Below are positions 42,325 through 50,226 of a stretch of 64,000 nucleotides of DNA, one piece after another. Positions within the stretch are counted from its first letter, which is position 1, and every line of letters begins with the position of its first letter. Below the pieces are notes generated by a model. That model saw only the letters and a list, made by a program, of their open reading frames with translations. It was not told the origin of the DNA and did not search any database. The stretch is taken from positions 62,001-126,000 of the forward strand of contig QGNQ01000003.1 of NCBI GenBank assembly GCA_003228175.2. Direction: 5' to 3'. Source of the DNA: Chloroflexota bacterium (GTDB lineage Bacteria; Chloroflexota; Dehalococcoidia; Bin125). A program made the translations under genes and the position numbers.

Positions 42325-45162
42325 CTAGAGAAGTGAGACCGGGTCAATGTCCACGCTCCAACGGCGCGGGAAGTCGATCCCGCGGAGGAGCGGCAGTGGG
42401 TCCGCGCCGCGCATCGTGATCTGCTGGCGGTAGAGGTCCCGACGGCGCGAGATGAAGGCCGGGGTGGGGCCGAGCACCGCCGGTCCCGGCAGTCCGCGCC
42501 GGTCGCGATCTTCGATCAGGCTGGCGGCCATGGTCGCGGCCACGTCTCGGGCGCGATCGCGGTCCCGATCCGAGTAGACGAGACGGGCGAGCCGACCCGT
42601 GGGCGGGTAGTCGTGGGCAGCGCGAGCGGCGATCTCCGCCGAGGCGAAGGCGTCGTAGTCATGATTGGCGGCGGCGACGATGGCTGGGTGATCCGGCGCG
42701 TAACTCTGCACGACGACGTGGCCGCCATCGACACCGCGCCCGGCCCGGCCGGCGACCTGGGTGATCAACTGAAAGGTCCGCTCCGGACCCGTGTAGTCCG
42801 GCAGGCGCAGCGAGAGGTCGGCATTGATCACCCCGACCAGGGTGACCTGGGGCAGGTCCAGTCCCTTGGCGATCATCTGCGTGCCAATGAGGACGTTGGC
42901 CTCGCCGTCGCGGAAGCGCTCCAAGAGTCGGCGGTGACCATCGCGACCGTGGACCGTATCTCGGTCCCAGCGCAGCGGCCGCGCCAGCGGGAACGCTTTC
43001 TCTACCTCCGCCTCCAGCCGCTCGGTGCCCATGCCCATGGGGCGGATGCGATCGCTGTCACAGCTGGGACAGCGCCGGGGCGGGGCAGCGCGCAGGCCGC
43101 ATTCGTGACAGCGCAGCAGCGATACGGCCTTCTGCATGTTGCCGGCTTGCCCGGGATATTCGTGCAGCGTGAGTGGGATGTCGCAGCGGCTGCACTCCAC
43201 GGCGTCACCACAGTTGCGACAGACCACCATGCCAACGCCCCGACGGTTGAGAAACAGCATCGCCTGATCGCCGCGGGCCAGCGTGGCGTCCAGTTGGGCA
43301 GCTAAGGCACGCGAAAAGATCGAGCGGTTGCCGCTGACAAGCTCCTCGCGCAGATCCACGACCTCGACTTCCGGCAAGGGAATCTCGGGCGGAATTGGCT
43401 CGCCGGGGCGGGGGCGTCGCACGCGGCGGGACAGATCCAAGCGGACGTAGCGCCCGGCCAGTGCGCGGGCGTGCGTGACGAGGTCCGGCGTCGCGGAGCC
43501 AAGGATGGCGACGGCGCCGGTCAACTCGCAGTAACGCTCCACGACCTCGCGCACGTGGTACCGCGGCGGGGGGTCGGTCTGCTTGTAGGTCCACTCGTGC
43601 TCCTCATCGATCACGATCAGAGCGGGATCGTCGACGGGGGCGAACAGCGCCGAACGGGAGCCCACGACGACATCAACCTCGCGATCGCGGATGCGGCGGC
43701 GGTGCTCTTCGATCTCGCCCGCGCTCAAGCCGGAGTGCAGCACGGCGACGCGGCCCGGCATGCGCGCGCGGAACCGGTCGACGGTTTGGGGCGCGAGCGC
43801 GATCTCGGGCACCAGCACCAGCGTGACCCCACCCTGCTCGCGGACGCGCTCCGCGGCCGCCAGGTAGACCTCCGTCTTGCCGCTGCCCGTGACCCCGTGC
43901 AGCAGGAAGAGGCGTGGCGCTGTTGTACTGCCTGGGGAGCGCCGGGCCTCATCGAGAGCACCAACGACGGCGCCGTAGGCGCGGGCCTGCTCGGCGGTGA
44001 GCACCGGGGCAACCGGAAATCGGAGCTGGGCGGCTGGATCCCCCACGGCGCGACGACGGATCAGCCCTTGGTCGATCAGTGCATTGACCTCAGCGATGCT
44101 GGCGCCGGACTCAGCACGGGCTTCCGGGTCGGGACGGGGGCCCGCCAGCAGGGCGTCAAGCAGCGCCGCCCCGTGACGCTCGACGGCGCTGCGTCGCAGG
44201 GCAAGGATGGCGGCATCGGCGGCGGCCGGATGATCGATGAACCGCGGGGCGAGCCGGACCGCATCGCCGTCGCGCAGGACCAGCGCCCCGTCCGCGAGCC
44301 AGCGGTCGATCGATTCGCGGGAGCCGGCGATACGTCGCGCTTCGTCGTAGGGGGCGGGCCCCGCCTGCAGACGCTCCAGAAGGTCAGCTTTGCGCGATCG
44401 CTTCGTCTGCGGCCAGTCGCGCAGGGACGCCTCCGCCTCCAAGCGCGGGATGGCGAGTGTCAGCTCAACCTCCGTTTGCGGCGGCCCCGGCGCCCGGGCG
44501 AGCTCGTATCGCTCCTCGACAAGTCCGCGCTTGACGAGGCCCTCCAGCGCGGCGTCAATGCGGCCCTCGTCGCGCAGGGCGGCGAGCTTGGCCGCGTCAA
44601 TCGGACTGCGCAGGTGGATATCCGCCAGGAGATCGGCCTGCAGGTCGCTGAGGGAGTCGTCGGGCGGGGCATCCGGCACGGCACTGAGGAGGCGCAGCGG
44701 TACGGAGGTCATGCGTCGGGGCAGGAAGAGCGCCACGCAGGCCCAGAGGGAGGCGAGGTAGGCGTCGGCGATCCAGCGGGCCAGGGCGGCCTGGGCCGTG
44801 GTCAGCATGGGCGTGGGCTCGATCCGAGCCAGGATCGGGCGCGGCGCGGCGATGTCGGTCTCGTTGCGCAGGGCCAGCACGATGCCCTGGGCAACCCGTC
44901 TGCCAAACGGGACAAAGACGCCGTGTCCCACGCGCAGGGCGCCGACTTGCTGCAAGAACTGGTCCGGGACCGCGTAAGTGAAGGGCTGCCTTAACGGTCT
45001 ACCCGCGTTGACCGCAACCAGTGCGTACACGGATGCCGCGGCTGCCGCCCCCGGCTGGGCCGCGTCCGACTGGGCCGCCGCGGGCGCCCCACCTCCCGGT
45101 CGCCCCAAGGGGAGTCGAGGGGTGCCGCACGGCGTGGGGGACAGAGCAGGGGCTGGCGGCAC
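42325..45162 (-). CDS. priA: Primosomal protein N' (replication restart helicase PriA)
   Basis: 3'-to-5' helicase that reloads the replisome at stalled forks; 945 residues as written. The N-terminal DNA-binding domain is recognisable from VYALVAVNAGRPLRQPFTYA, and the family may really start at the GTG at 45030, because the first 44 residues are Ala/Pro-rich. The helicase motifs are GVTGSGKTEVYL (Walker A), VIDEEHEWTYKQ (DEEH variant of DEAH) and QVAGRAGRG (motif VI). Eight zinc-binding cysteines lie between the RecA lobes (CRNCG, CSRCD, CHECG, CPSCD). A long middle region, about 150-400, is more variable. Confidence 0.93.
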   Translation of the reverse strand: MPPAPALSPTPCGTPRLPLGRPGGGAPAAAQSDAAQPGAAAAASVYALVAVNAGRPLRQPFTYAVPDQFLQQVGALRVGHGVFVPFGRRVAQGIVLALRNETDIAAPRPILARIEPTPMLTTAQAALARWIADAYLASLWACVALFLPRRMTSVPLRLLSAVPDAPPDDSLSDLQADLLADIHLRSPIDAAKLAALRDEGRIDAALEGLVKRGLVEERYELARAPGPPQTEVELTLAIPRLEAEASLRDWPQTKRSRKADLLERLQAGPAPYDEARRIAGSRESIDRWLADGALVLRDGDAVRLAPRFIDHPAAADAAILALRRSAVERHGAALLDALLAGPRPDPEARAESGASIAEVNALIDQGLIRRRAVGDPAAQLRFPVAPVLTAEQARAYGAVVGALDEARRSPGSTTAPRLFLLHGVTGSGKTEVYLAAAERVREQGGVTLVLVPEIALAPQTVDRFRARMPGRVAVLHSGLSAGEIEEHRRRIRDREVDVVVGSRSALFAPVDDPALIVIDEEHEWTYKQTDPPPRYHVREVVERYCELTGAVAILGSATPDLVTHARALAGRYVRLDLSRRVRRPRPGEPIPPEIPLPEVEVVDLREELVSGNRSIFSRALAAQLDATLARGDQAMLFLNRRGVGMVVCRNCGDAVECSRCDIPLTLHEYPGQAGNMQKAVSLLRCHECGLRAAPPRRCPSCDSDRIRPMGMGTERLEAEVEKAFPLARPLRWDRDTVHGRDGHRRLLERFRDGEANVLIGTQMIAKGLDLPQVTLVGVINADLSLRLPDYTGPERTFQLITQVAGRAGRGVDGGHVVVQSYAPDHPAIVAAANHDYDAFASAEIAARAAHDYPPTGRLARLVYSDRDRDRARDVAATMAASLIEDRDRRGLPGPAVLGPTPAFISRRRDLYRQQITMRGADPLPLLRGIDFPRRWSVDIDPVSLL

Positions 45163-45210
45163 GCGGCGTGCGCCTCTCAGGCAGCGATCGATCAGGAGTC
45201 GAGTCTAGAC

Positions 45211-45250
45211 AGCGCGGCGGGGTGAGCGCGGCGGGGTGAGCGCGGAGTGG
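45211..45250. repeat. 14-bp tandem repeat, 2.8 copies
   Basis: Two exact copies of AGCGCGGCGGGGTG are followed by a partial third copy (AGCGCGGAGTGG). The repeat fills the gap between rplS and priA. It contains no coding frame, and no function is evident. Confidence 0.75.
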
Positions 45251-45251
45251 G

Positions 45252-45620
45252 CTAGAAGCCGTGCACGGCCCGCTTGGCGTTGCGGGCACGGGCCGGGATG
45301 CGGGCGGCTTTGCCGGTCCGGCCACGCAGGTAGTACAGCTTGGCGCGACGCACGCGCCCGCGTCGGGAGATTTCGACTTTCTCAACGCGAGGCGAGTGCA
45401 AGAGGAACTTGCGCTCGACACCGACGCCCGCGGTCACCCGGCGGACGGTGAAGTTGCTGGACGAGCCGCCCCGGCTCAGCGCGATGACGACACCCTCGAA
45501 GACCTGGGTGCGCTCGCGGTCGCCCTCAACGATGCGCACGTGCACGCGCACCGTGTCACCGGGCTGAAAGTCTTCGATCTCGGGGTTGGGCTCGAGTTCG
45601 AGCAGATCAGATCTATCCAT
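45252..45620 (-). CDS. rplS: 50S ribosomal protein L19
   Basis: Large-subunit protein at the interface with the 30S subunit; 122 residues, the usual length. The motifs [20 protein letters not shown] and [14 protein letters not shown], then [20 protein letters not shown] and [20 protein letters not shown], are all characteristic. It follows trmD on the same strand, matching the common trmD-rplS order. The start ATG is at 45620. Confidence 0.97.
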   Translation of the reverse strand: MDRSDLLELEPNPEIEDFQPGDTVRVHVRIVEGDRERTQVFEGVVIALSRGGSSSNFTVRRVTAGVGVERKFLLHSPRVEKVEISRRGRVRRAKLYYLRGRTGKAARIPARARNAKRAVHGF

Positions 45621-45699
45621 CGCTGGGTCATTGTAGACACGGCGGGGCCCACGGGGCGAGACGGGCGAGCGTCAGCGGGGCCTCACTCGGCCCTGGTCG

Positions 45700-46458
45700 T
45701 CATTCTTGAGCGGCGTCCGCCAAGAATTTCCGTTCCTTCGCGGTCAAGTCGGCGTCCGCGATCAGATCGGGTCGACGATCACTGGTCCGATGCAGCCGCT
45801 GTACGCGCCGCCACGCGTCGATCTGGGCGTGGTTGCCGCTGAGCAGCACGTCGGGGATGCCCCAGCCTCGGAAGTCCGGCGGGCGGGTGTAGTGCGGGTA
45901 CTCCAGCAGGCCGCCCTGGTGCGATTCCTCGCGCAGCGACGCCGCGGACCCCAGGGCCCCGGGCAGCAGCCGCACAACGGCGTCCACCACGACCATGGCG
46001 GGGATCTCACCGCCGCTGAGCACGTAGTCGCCGATCGAGATCTCGTCGTCCACCAGATGGTCGCGGACCCGTTCGTCGATGCCCTCGTAGCGAGCCGCCA
46101 TGAGGATCAGTCGGGGTTCTTGGGCCAGTTCTTGGGCCACGACCTGCGAAAAGGGGCGTCCCTGTGGCGTCAACAGGACCGCCCGGCCAGCCGCTTGTTG
46201 CTCTCGCAGCGAAGCGCCCCGCAATGATTCGACCGCCGCGAACCACGGCTCGGGCCGCATGACCATGCCGGCGCCGCCACCGTAGGGCGCATCGTCCACG
46301 CTGCGGTGCTTGTCGGTGGTCCAGTCGCGCAGGTCGTGGGCGGCGATGGAAACGAGGCCCGCCTCACGCGCGCGACGCACGATGCCGGTGTTAAGCGGGA
46401 CCTCGAACATCTCCGGGAAGATCGAGATTACGTCGATGTGCAGCGCTCCGGTGGTCAT
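45700..46458 (-). CDS. trmD: tRNA (guanine-N1-)-methyltransferase TrmD
   Basis: Makes m1G37 next to the anticodon, which prevents frameshifting; 252 residues. The SPOUT trefoil-knot motifs are [49 protein letters not shown] and [11 protein letters not shown]. Asp (DFRGW) in [21 protein letters not shown] is the usual catalytic-base region. It lies 79 nt upstream of rplS and probably shares a transcript with it. Confidence 0.96.
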   Translation of the reverse strand: MTTGALHIDVISIFPEMFEVPLNTGIVRRAREAGLVSIAAHDLRDWTTDKHRSVDDAPYGGGAGMVMRPEPWFAAVESLRGASLREQQAAGRAVLLTPQGRPFSQVVAQELAQEPRLILMAARYEGIDERVRDHLVDDEISIGDYVLSGGEIPAMVVVDAVVRLLPGALGSAASLREESHQGGLLEYPHYTRPPDFRGWGIPDVLLSGNHAQIDAWRRVQRLHRTSDRRPDLIADADLTAKERKFLADAAQE

Positions 46459-46485
46459 GGATGGGAGCCTAGCTGCCTGCAGGAT

Positions 46486-47562
46486 TCACGAGCAGCGCGT
46501 CCAGAAGGCGCCCTCCGGGCTGGCCCAGAACGTTGCGCCGGAGCCCACGCGGCGAAACTGCTCCACCTGCACCGCGGCCGCGAAGATGGCGGGGTTCGTT
46601 GATAGCCCGTCCCGCGAGACAAAGATGATCCCTGCCTCCGTGAGCACACGCAGTTCGTAGTCGGCCGGGTCACCCTGGAGCTCGATGCGGATCACGTCGA
46701 TTGCGTCCCGAGGGAGCGGATCGGCGGGCGTGAGGCCGTGCGGCTCCGTCCCCTCCGCCGCGATTGCGGCCTCGAAGGCCTCGCCGCAGCCGGCGTTGAG
46801 CCCAGCCACCTCCTGTATCTGGGAGATCGCCTCCTGCGCGGTCGTGAAGCCGGCCTCGGAAGCCGTGATCGAGATCGGGACGAGGCCGGGGGGATCGGCG
46901 TCGAGGTCTGGACGGGCGGGCTCAGCGCTGGGGTCGGGCGGGGGCAGGAGCGCGCCAGTATCGGTCAGGCCGGGGTCACCGCAATCGAGGCCCAGATCGA
47001 TCACGACGCCGTCGCTCGCCAGCCGATCGCCGATCGCGCATGCAGCGTCGACCGACGCAAGCAGCGCCGCGCCGCGGGCCAGCGCCGCCGCCTGTAGTGC
47101 GCTGCCCTCGGTATGCGCGTCAGAGAATGCCAAAAAGGAATCCAGCCCTGCCAGAACCTCCGCCGCGACGGTCGCGTAGCCCTCGTAGGCCGTCGCCACT
47201 TCGGCCAGCCGCAGCGCGAGCGCGGCGTGCAGCGCGGCCAGATCCGCCGTTGGGGTGATCATCGCGAGATCGGTCGCGGCGGTACGGCGAATGAGCGCCT
47301 GCGCGTCGAGCATGGCGCTCGTCGCAGAGGTCTGCGCGGCGGCCGTCTGCGACGGATCCTGTGTCAGGGCGAACAGCGCGGCCGCTTCCGCGGCCTCCTC
47401 GGTCAAGGCGTCGACCCAGATCTGCTCGACGGCGAGACCGTACGTTGCCGTCACGGACGCTTGCCCATCGCCGACCGGCGGCGCCACGGCGGGCGGCGCG
47501 TCGTCACCCCCACAAGCGGCGAACAGCGACCAGGCTGCGACGAGCAAGAGAAGCGCGCGCAC
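46486..47562 (-). CDS. Predicted lipoprotein of unknown function
   Basis: A 358-residue exported protein with lipobox SLFAAC (about residue 17) and a GTG start. The mature protein begins with an Ala/Pro-rich, acidic linker. Residues about 40-180 are strongly Ala-rich and helical, perhaps forming a helical bundle; they carry no recognisable catalytic motif. A Pro/Asp linker follows (about 200-225), and a second domain to the end has several cysteines (LNAGCGEAFEAA and the final CS). The gene starts 3 nt after the stop of the Mog-like gene, so the two are probably co-transcribed. I do not recognise the family. Confidence 0.72.
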   Translation of the reverse strand: MRALLLLVAAWSLFAACGGDDAPPAVAPPVGDGQASVTATYGLAVEQIWVDALTEEAAEAAALFALTQDPSQTAAAQTSATSAMLDAQALIRRTAATDLAMITPTADLAALHAALALRLAEVATAYEGYATVAAEVLAGLDSFLAFSDAHTEGSALQAAALARGAALLASVDAACAIGDRLASDGVVIDLGLDCGDPGLTDTGALLPPPDPSAEPARPDLDADPPGLVPISITASEAGFTTAQEAISQIQEVAGLNAGCGEAFEAAIAAEGTEPHGLTPADPLPRDAIDVIRIELQGDPADYELRVLTEAGIIFVSRDGLSTNPAIFAAAVQVEQFRRVGSGATFWASPEGAFWTRCS

Positions 47563-47565
47563 GGG

Positions 47566-48069
47566 TTAGTCCGCGCCCGCGGGGTGTTCGGTCTGGCCGG
47601 CCAGGAGCTCCACGGCGTGGGGCAACAGCGGCAGGACGGCCGCCAGGTTCTCCCGCACGCCCTTTTCGGAGCCGGGCAGGTTGAGAATCAGCGTGGAGCC
47701 CGTTGCGCCGGCCAGGCCGCGGCTCAGGGCCGCCTTTGGCGTGTGGCGCAAACCCGCGGCGCGCATCACCTCGGCGAGTCCGGGCACCTCCCGATCGATC
47801 ACGGGACGGGTCGCTTCAGGGGTTATGTCGCGCGGACCGAGGCCGGTGCCGCCGGTCGTGATCACACAGTTCACACCGGCATTATCAATCCAGGCGCGCA
47901 GTTGCGCGGTGATCTGATCGGGCTCGTCGGGCACGATCGCTTTTTCGACGATCTTCGCCCCCAACGGATCAAGTAACTCAGCAATAGCGGGCCCTGCGGT
48001 GTCCTCGCGCTGCCCGCGGCTGCCCGCGTCGCTGACCGTCAGCACCCCCACCCGAAGCTCTACGCCCAT
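47566..48069 (-). CDS. mog: Molybdopterin adenylyltransferase-like protein (MogA/MoaB)
   Basis: A 167-residue MoCF-fold protein that would activate molybdopterin by adenylation for molybdenum insertion. The motifs are VGVLTVSDAGSRGQREDTAG, CVITTGGTGLGPRDITPEAT and AALSRGLAGATGSTLILNLP, then GSEKGVRENL. The ATG at 48069 fits the family start; the open frame continues upstream into GC-rich sequence antisense to mraZ. MogA and MoaB cannot be separated by sequence reading alone. No other molybdenum-cofactor genes are nearby. It is divergent from mraZ. Confidence 0.88.
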   Translation of the reverse strand: MGVELRVGVLTVSDAGSRGQREDTAGPAIAELLDPLGAKIVEKAIVPDEPDQITAQLRAWIDNAGVNCVITTGGTGLGPRDITPEATRPVIDREVPGLAEVMRAAGLRHTPKAALSRGLAGATGSTLILNLPGSEKGVRENLAAVLPLLPHAVELLAGQTEHPAGAD

Positions 48070-48163
48070 CTGGAACGCCGCCTTTCCCCGCCCGCCGGGC
48101 GCAGCCGATCGTGCGGATCGTAGGACCGTGGAAGATTTTTCTTGAGACGGCTTGACGAAGGTG

Positions 48164-48192
48164 TTGACATGAGTGGGGCTGGATGGCACGAT
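48164..48192 (+). promoter_or_regulatory. Candidate promoter of the dcw cluster
   Basis: TTGACA (a perfect -35), a 17-nt spacer and CACGAT (weak -10, 3 of 6) lie about 100 nt upstream of mraZ. The predicted transcription start, near 48199, falls just before the GTGGG repeats. Confidence 0.45.
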
Positions 48193-48202
48193 GTGTCTCG
48201 AT

Positions 48203-48228
48203 GTGGGGAGAAGTGGGGACCTTGGTCG
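48203..48228 (+). promoter_or_regulatory. Candidate MraZ operator (GTGGG direct repeats)
   Basis: GTGGGG occurs at 48203 and again at 48213, a 10-bp period, with a degenerate TTGGT at 48223. MraZ proteins bind short TGGGN direct repeats at 10-bp spacing upstream of their own gene, so this fits autoregulation of the division cluster. Confidence 0.55.
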
Positions 48229-48294
48229 GAGGTCACCACTGAGGAAACGGAAACCTCTTCCCCGGGGAAAGAGACCGGAAACGGATGCAGTTCG

Positions 48295-48732
48295 TTGGCC
48301 TTTCGAGGCATGTTCGATCACTCCCTGGACAACCGCGGTCGTATGGCCGTGCCAGCGCGCTACCGCGACGTGTTCGCGGGGGGCGGGGTGATCACGCAGA
48401 GCGCGGACGGCTGTCTGGAACTCTATACCGCGGCGGAATTCGACCGCACGGCCGAGGACCTGACACGGGAGCCGGCGAACCGCCAGCGTGGCCGCCGCCT
48501 CCGCCGCGCCCTCTATGGCCACTCGACGGAAGTCGAGCTGGACGGCCAGGGACGGATTCTGATTCCGGCGCGATTTCGCGACCAAGCGGGCATCACGGGT
48601 CAAGCCGTGCTCCTGGGCCGTCGCGAGTGTTTGGAAATTTGGAGCCCCGAGGTCTGGGAGAGCGAATCCACGGTGGTGGAGAGCGAATTCCGGGCGAATC
48701 TCGAGGCCAGCAGCGGAGAGGGGACGGCATGA
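48295..48732 (+). CDS. mraZ: Transcriptional regulator MraZ
   Basis: DNA-binding protein of the SpoVT/AbrB (double SAM-like) fold, first gene of the dcw cluster. Two MraZ repeats are visible: FDHSLDNRGRMAVPARYRDV and, about 60 residues later, TEVELDGQGRILIPARFRDQ. The TTG at 48295 is preferred since it gives AFRGMFDHSLD, matching the family start MFRG---H-LD, and a normal length of 145; an ATG at 48310 is the alternative. It overlaps rsmH by 4 nt. In other bacteria MraZ represses its own operon through the repeats noted upstream. Confidence 0.92.
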   Translation: MAFRGMFDHSLDNRGRMAVPARYRDVFAGGGVITQSADGCLELYTAAEFDRTAEDLTREPANRQRGRRLRRALYGHSTEVELDGQGRILIPARFRDQAGITGQAVLLGRRECLEIWSPEVWESESTVVESEFRANLEASSGEGTA

Positions 48733-49679
48733 CGCAGAACGACGCCCACACCCCTTCCAACGCCGGGCCTTCCAACGCTGAGGGGGCACCCCCCCACACA
48801 TCCGTCATGACGGCTGAGGTGCTGGAGTACCTCAGCGTGCGGCCTGGCGGTCGCTACATCGATTGCACCACCGGCGCCGGTGGCCACAGCGCCGCGATTC
48901 TGGACGCCTCGGCGCCCAGCGGCACGCTGCTGGCCAACGACGCCGACCCGGCCGCCCTCGCCATCGCGCGGGAGCGGCTGGCGGGCTACGGCGACCGAGT
49001 GCGCTTCTCAGAGCGCTACTTCGATGAGATCGCGGACGTGGCGGGCGGCGCGGACTTCGTCCCCGTCGACGGGCTGCTCTGCGACCTGGGCGTCTCCAGC
49101 ATGCAGCTGGACACACCCGATCGGGGCTTCTCCTTCCGGGAGAGCGGCCCCCTAGATATGCGCATGTCTCCAAAGGCGGATCTGACCGCAGCGGAGATTG
49201 TGAATGAATATGAGGAGGGCGATCTGGCCGACCTCCTCTACCAGTTGGGCGATGAGTGGCGATCGCGCCGCATCGCACGCCAGATCGTGGCTCGCCGACC
49301 GTTGGCGACCACTACGGATCTTGCCAAAGCCGTCGAGCAGGCTGCGGGGAAAGGCCGCAAAGCCAGTACTTCTAGTAGAGTTCACCCCGCCACCAAAACC
49401 TTTTTGGCCCTTCGCATGGCTGTCAACCAGGAGCTTCGGCGACTGGGAGACTTCCTTGCCCTGGCCCGTAGCCTGCTCGGCTTTGGATCCCGTCTCGTCA
49501 TCATCAGCTTCCATTCGATGGAAGATCGCATCGTCAAACATTTTCTGCGCGAGGCCTCGCACGGCGAGGCCCCCGCGTATGAGGTCCTGACTCGCAAGGT
49601 GGTGCGTCCCAGCACCGCCGAGGTGGAGCGCAACCCTCGCTGCCGCAGTGCGCGGCTGCGAGCGGCCGAGGCGCGTTAG
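48729..49679 (+). CDS. rsmH: 16S rRNA (cytosine-N4)-methyltransferase RsmH
   Basis: Methylates C1402 of 16S rRNA; 316 residues. The ATG overlaps the mraZ stop (ATGA) and is preceded by GAGAGGGG. An unstructured leader of about 22 residues precedes HTSVMTAEVLEYLSVRPGGR. The SAM motif is YIDCTTGAGGHSAAIL; GLLCDLGVSSMQLD, GFSFRESGPLDMRMSP and IISFHSMEDRIVKHFL are all family signatures. This is its usual place between mraZ and the ftsL-like gene. Confidence 0.96.
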   Translation: MTQNDAHTPSNAGPSNAEGAPPHTSVMTAEVLEYLSVRPGGRYIDCTTGAGGHSAAILDASAPSGTLLANDADPAALAIARERLAGYGDRVRFSERYFDEIADVAGGADFVPVDGLLCDLGVSSMQLDTPDRGFSFRESGPLDMRMSPKADLTAAEIVNEYEEGDLADLLYQLGDEWRSRRIARQIVARRPLATTTDLAKAVEQAAGKGRKASTSSRVHPATKTFLALRMAVNQELRRLGDFLALARSLLGFGSRLVIISFHSMEDRIVKHFLREASHGEAPAYEVLTRKVVRPSTAEVERNPRCRSARLRAAEAR

Positions 49680-49681
49680 CC

Positions 49682-50131
49682 GTGCCGGGCGCGCAGGCCT
49701 TGCCGATGCCAGTGGCTCGGCGGGCCGCATTGCGGGTTCCCCCGCCGGTTCGTCGCGCCCGTCTGCCGCTCTGGATGTGGGTGGCCGTGATTGGCCTCAG
49801 CCTCGCGGCCGCGCTCCCCGTCCTCCAATTCAGTGACGCGACCGCCCGAGGGGCGGTGCTGCGTGGTCTGGAACGGCAACGATCCGGGGCCCAAGCCGAA
49901 GTCCGTGAGCTCGCCTCGCAGGTCGGAGAGCTGACCTCGCTGGAACGCGTCGCGGCAATCGCCCAGGAGCGACTGGGGCTCACCCCGGCCCGCCCCACGG
50001 TGATTCTGACTGTCCATACACCGCCACCGGAACGCTTGCTGCCCGCCCGATTTCTCCCGCGGCGGGACGCAGTGCTGATCGAGAGCGCCGTCTGGTGGCA
50101 ACGTCTGGCGGACGTGTTGATTGTTCGGTAG
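49682..50131 (+). CDS. ftsL: FtsL-like cell-division protein
   Basis: A 149-residue bitopic membrane protein: a basic, Pro-rich N-terminal tail, one membrane segment at about residues 30-49 (LWMWVAVIGLSLAAALPVL), and an extracytoplasmic coiled-coil-like helix (RSGAQAEVRELASQVGELTS, then LERVAAIAQERLGL), the layout of FtsL/DivIC proteins. The assignment rests on this layout and on its position between rsmH and ftsI, since FtsL sequences diverge strongly. The GTG start lies 2 nt after the rsmH stop. It would recruit and activate the FtsW-FtsI synthase. Confidence 0.8.
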   Translation: MPGAQALPMPVARRAALRVPPPVRRARLPLWMWVAVIGLSLAAALPVLQFSDATARGAVLRGLERQRSGAQAEVRELASQVGELTSLERVAAIAQERLGLTPARPTVILTVHTPPPERLLPARFLPRRDAVLIESAVWWQRLADVLIVR

Positions 50132-50226
50132 TGGCAGCGTTTGTGTTTGTGCACCGGCCCTGAACGCCGGCAGCGGGAACACGGCAGGTCGCTCGGTCGT
50201 GCGACAGGTCGTGGAAAAGGGGAGTC

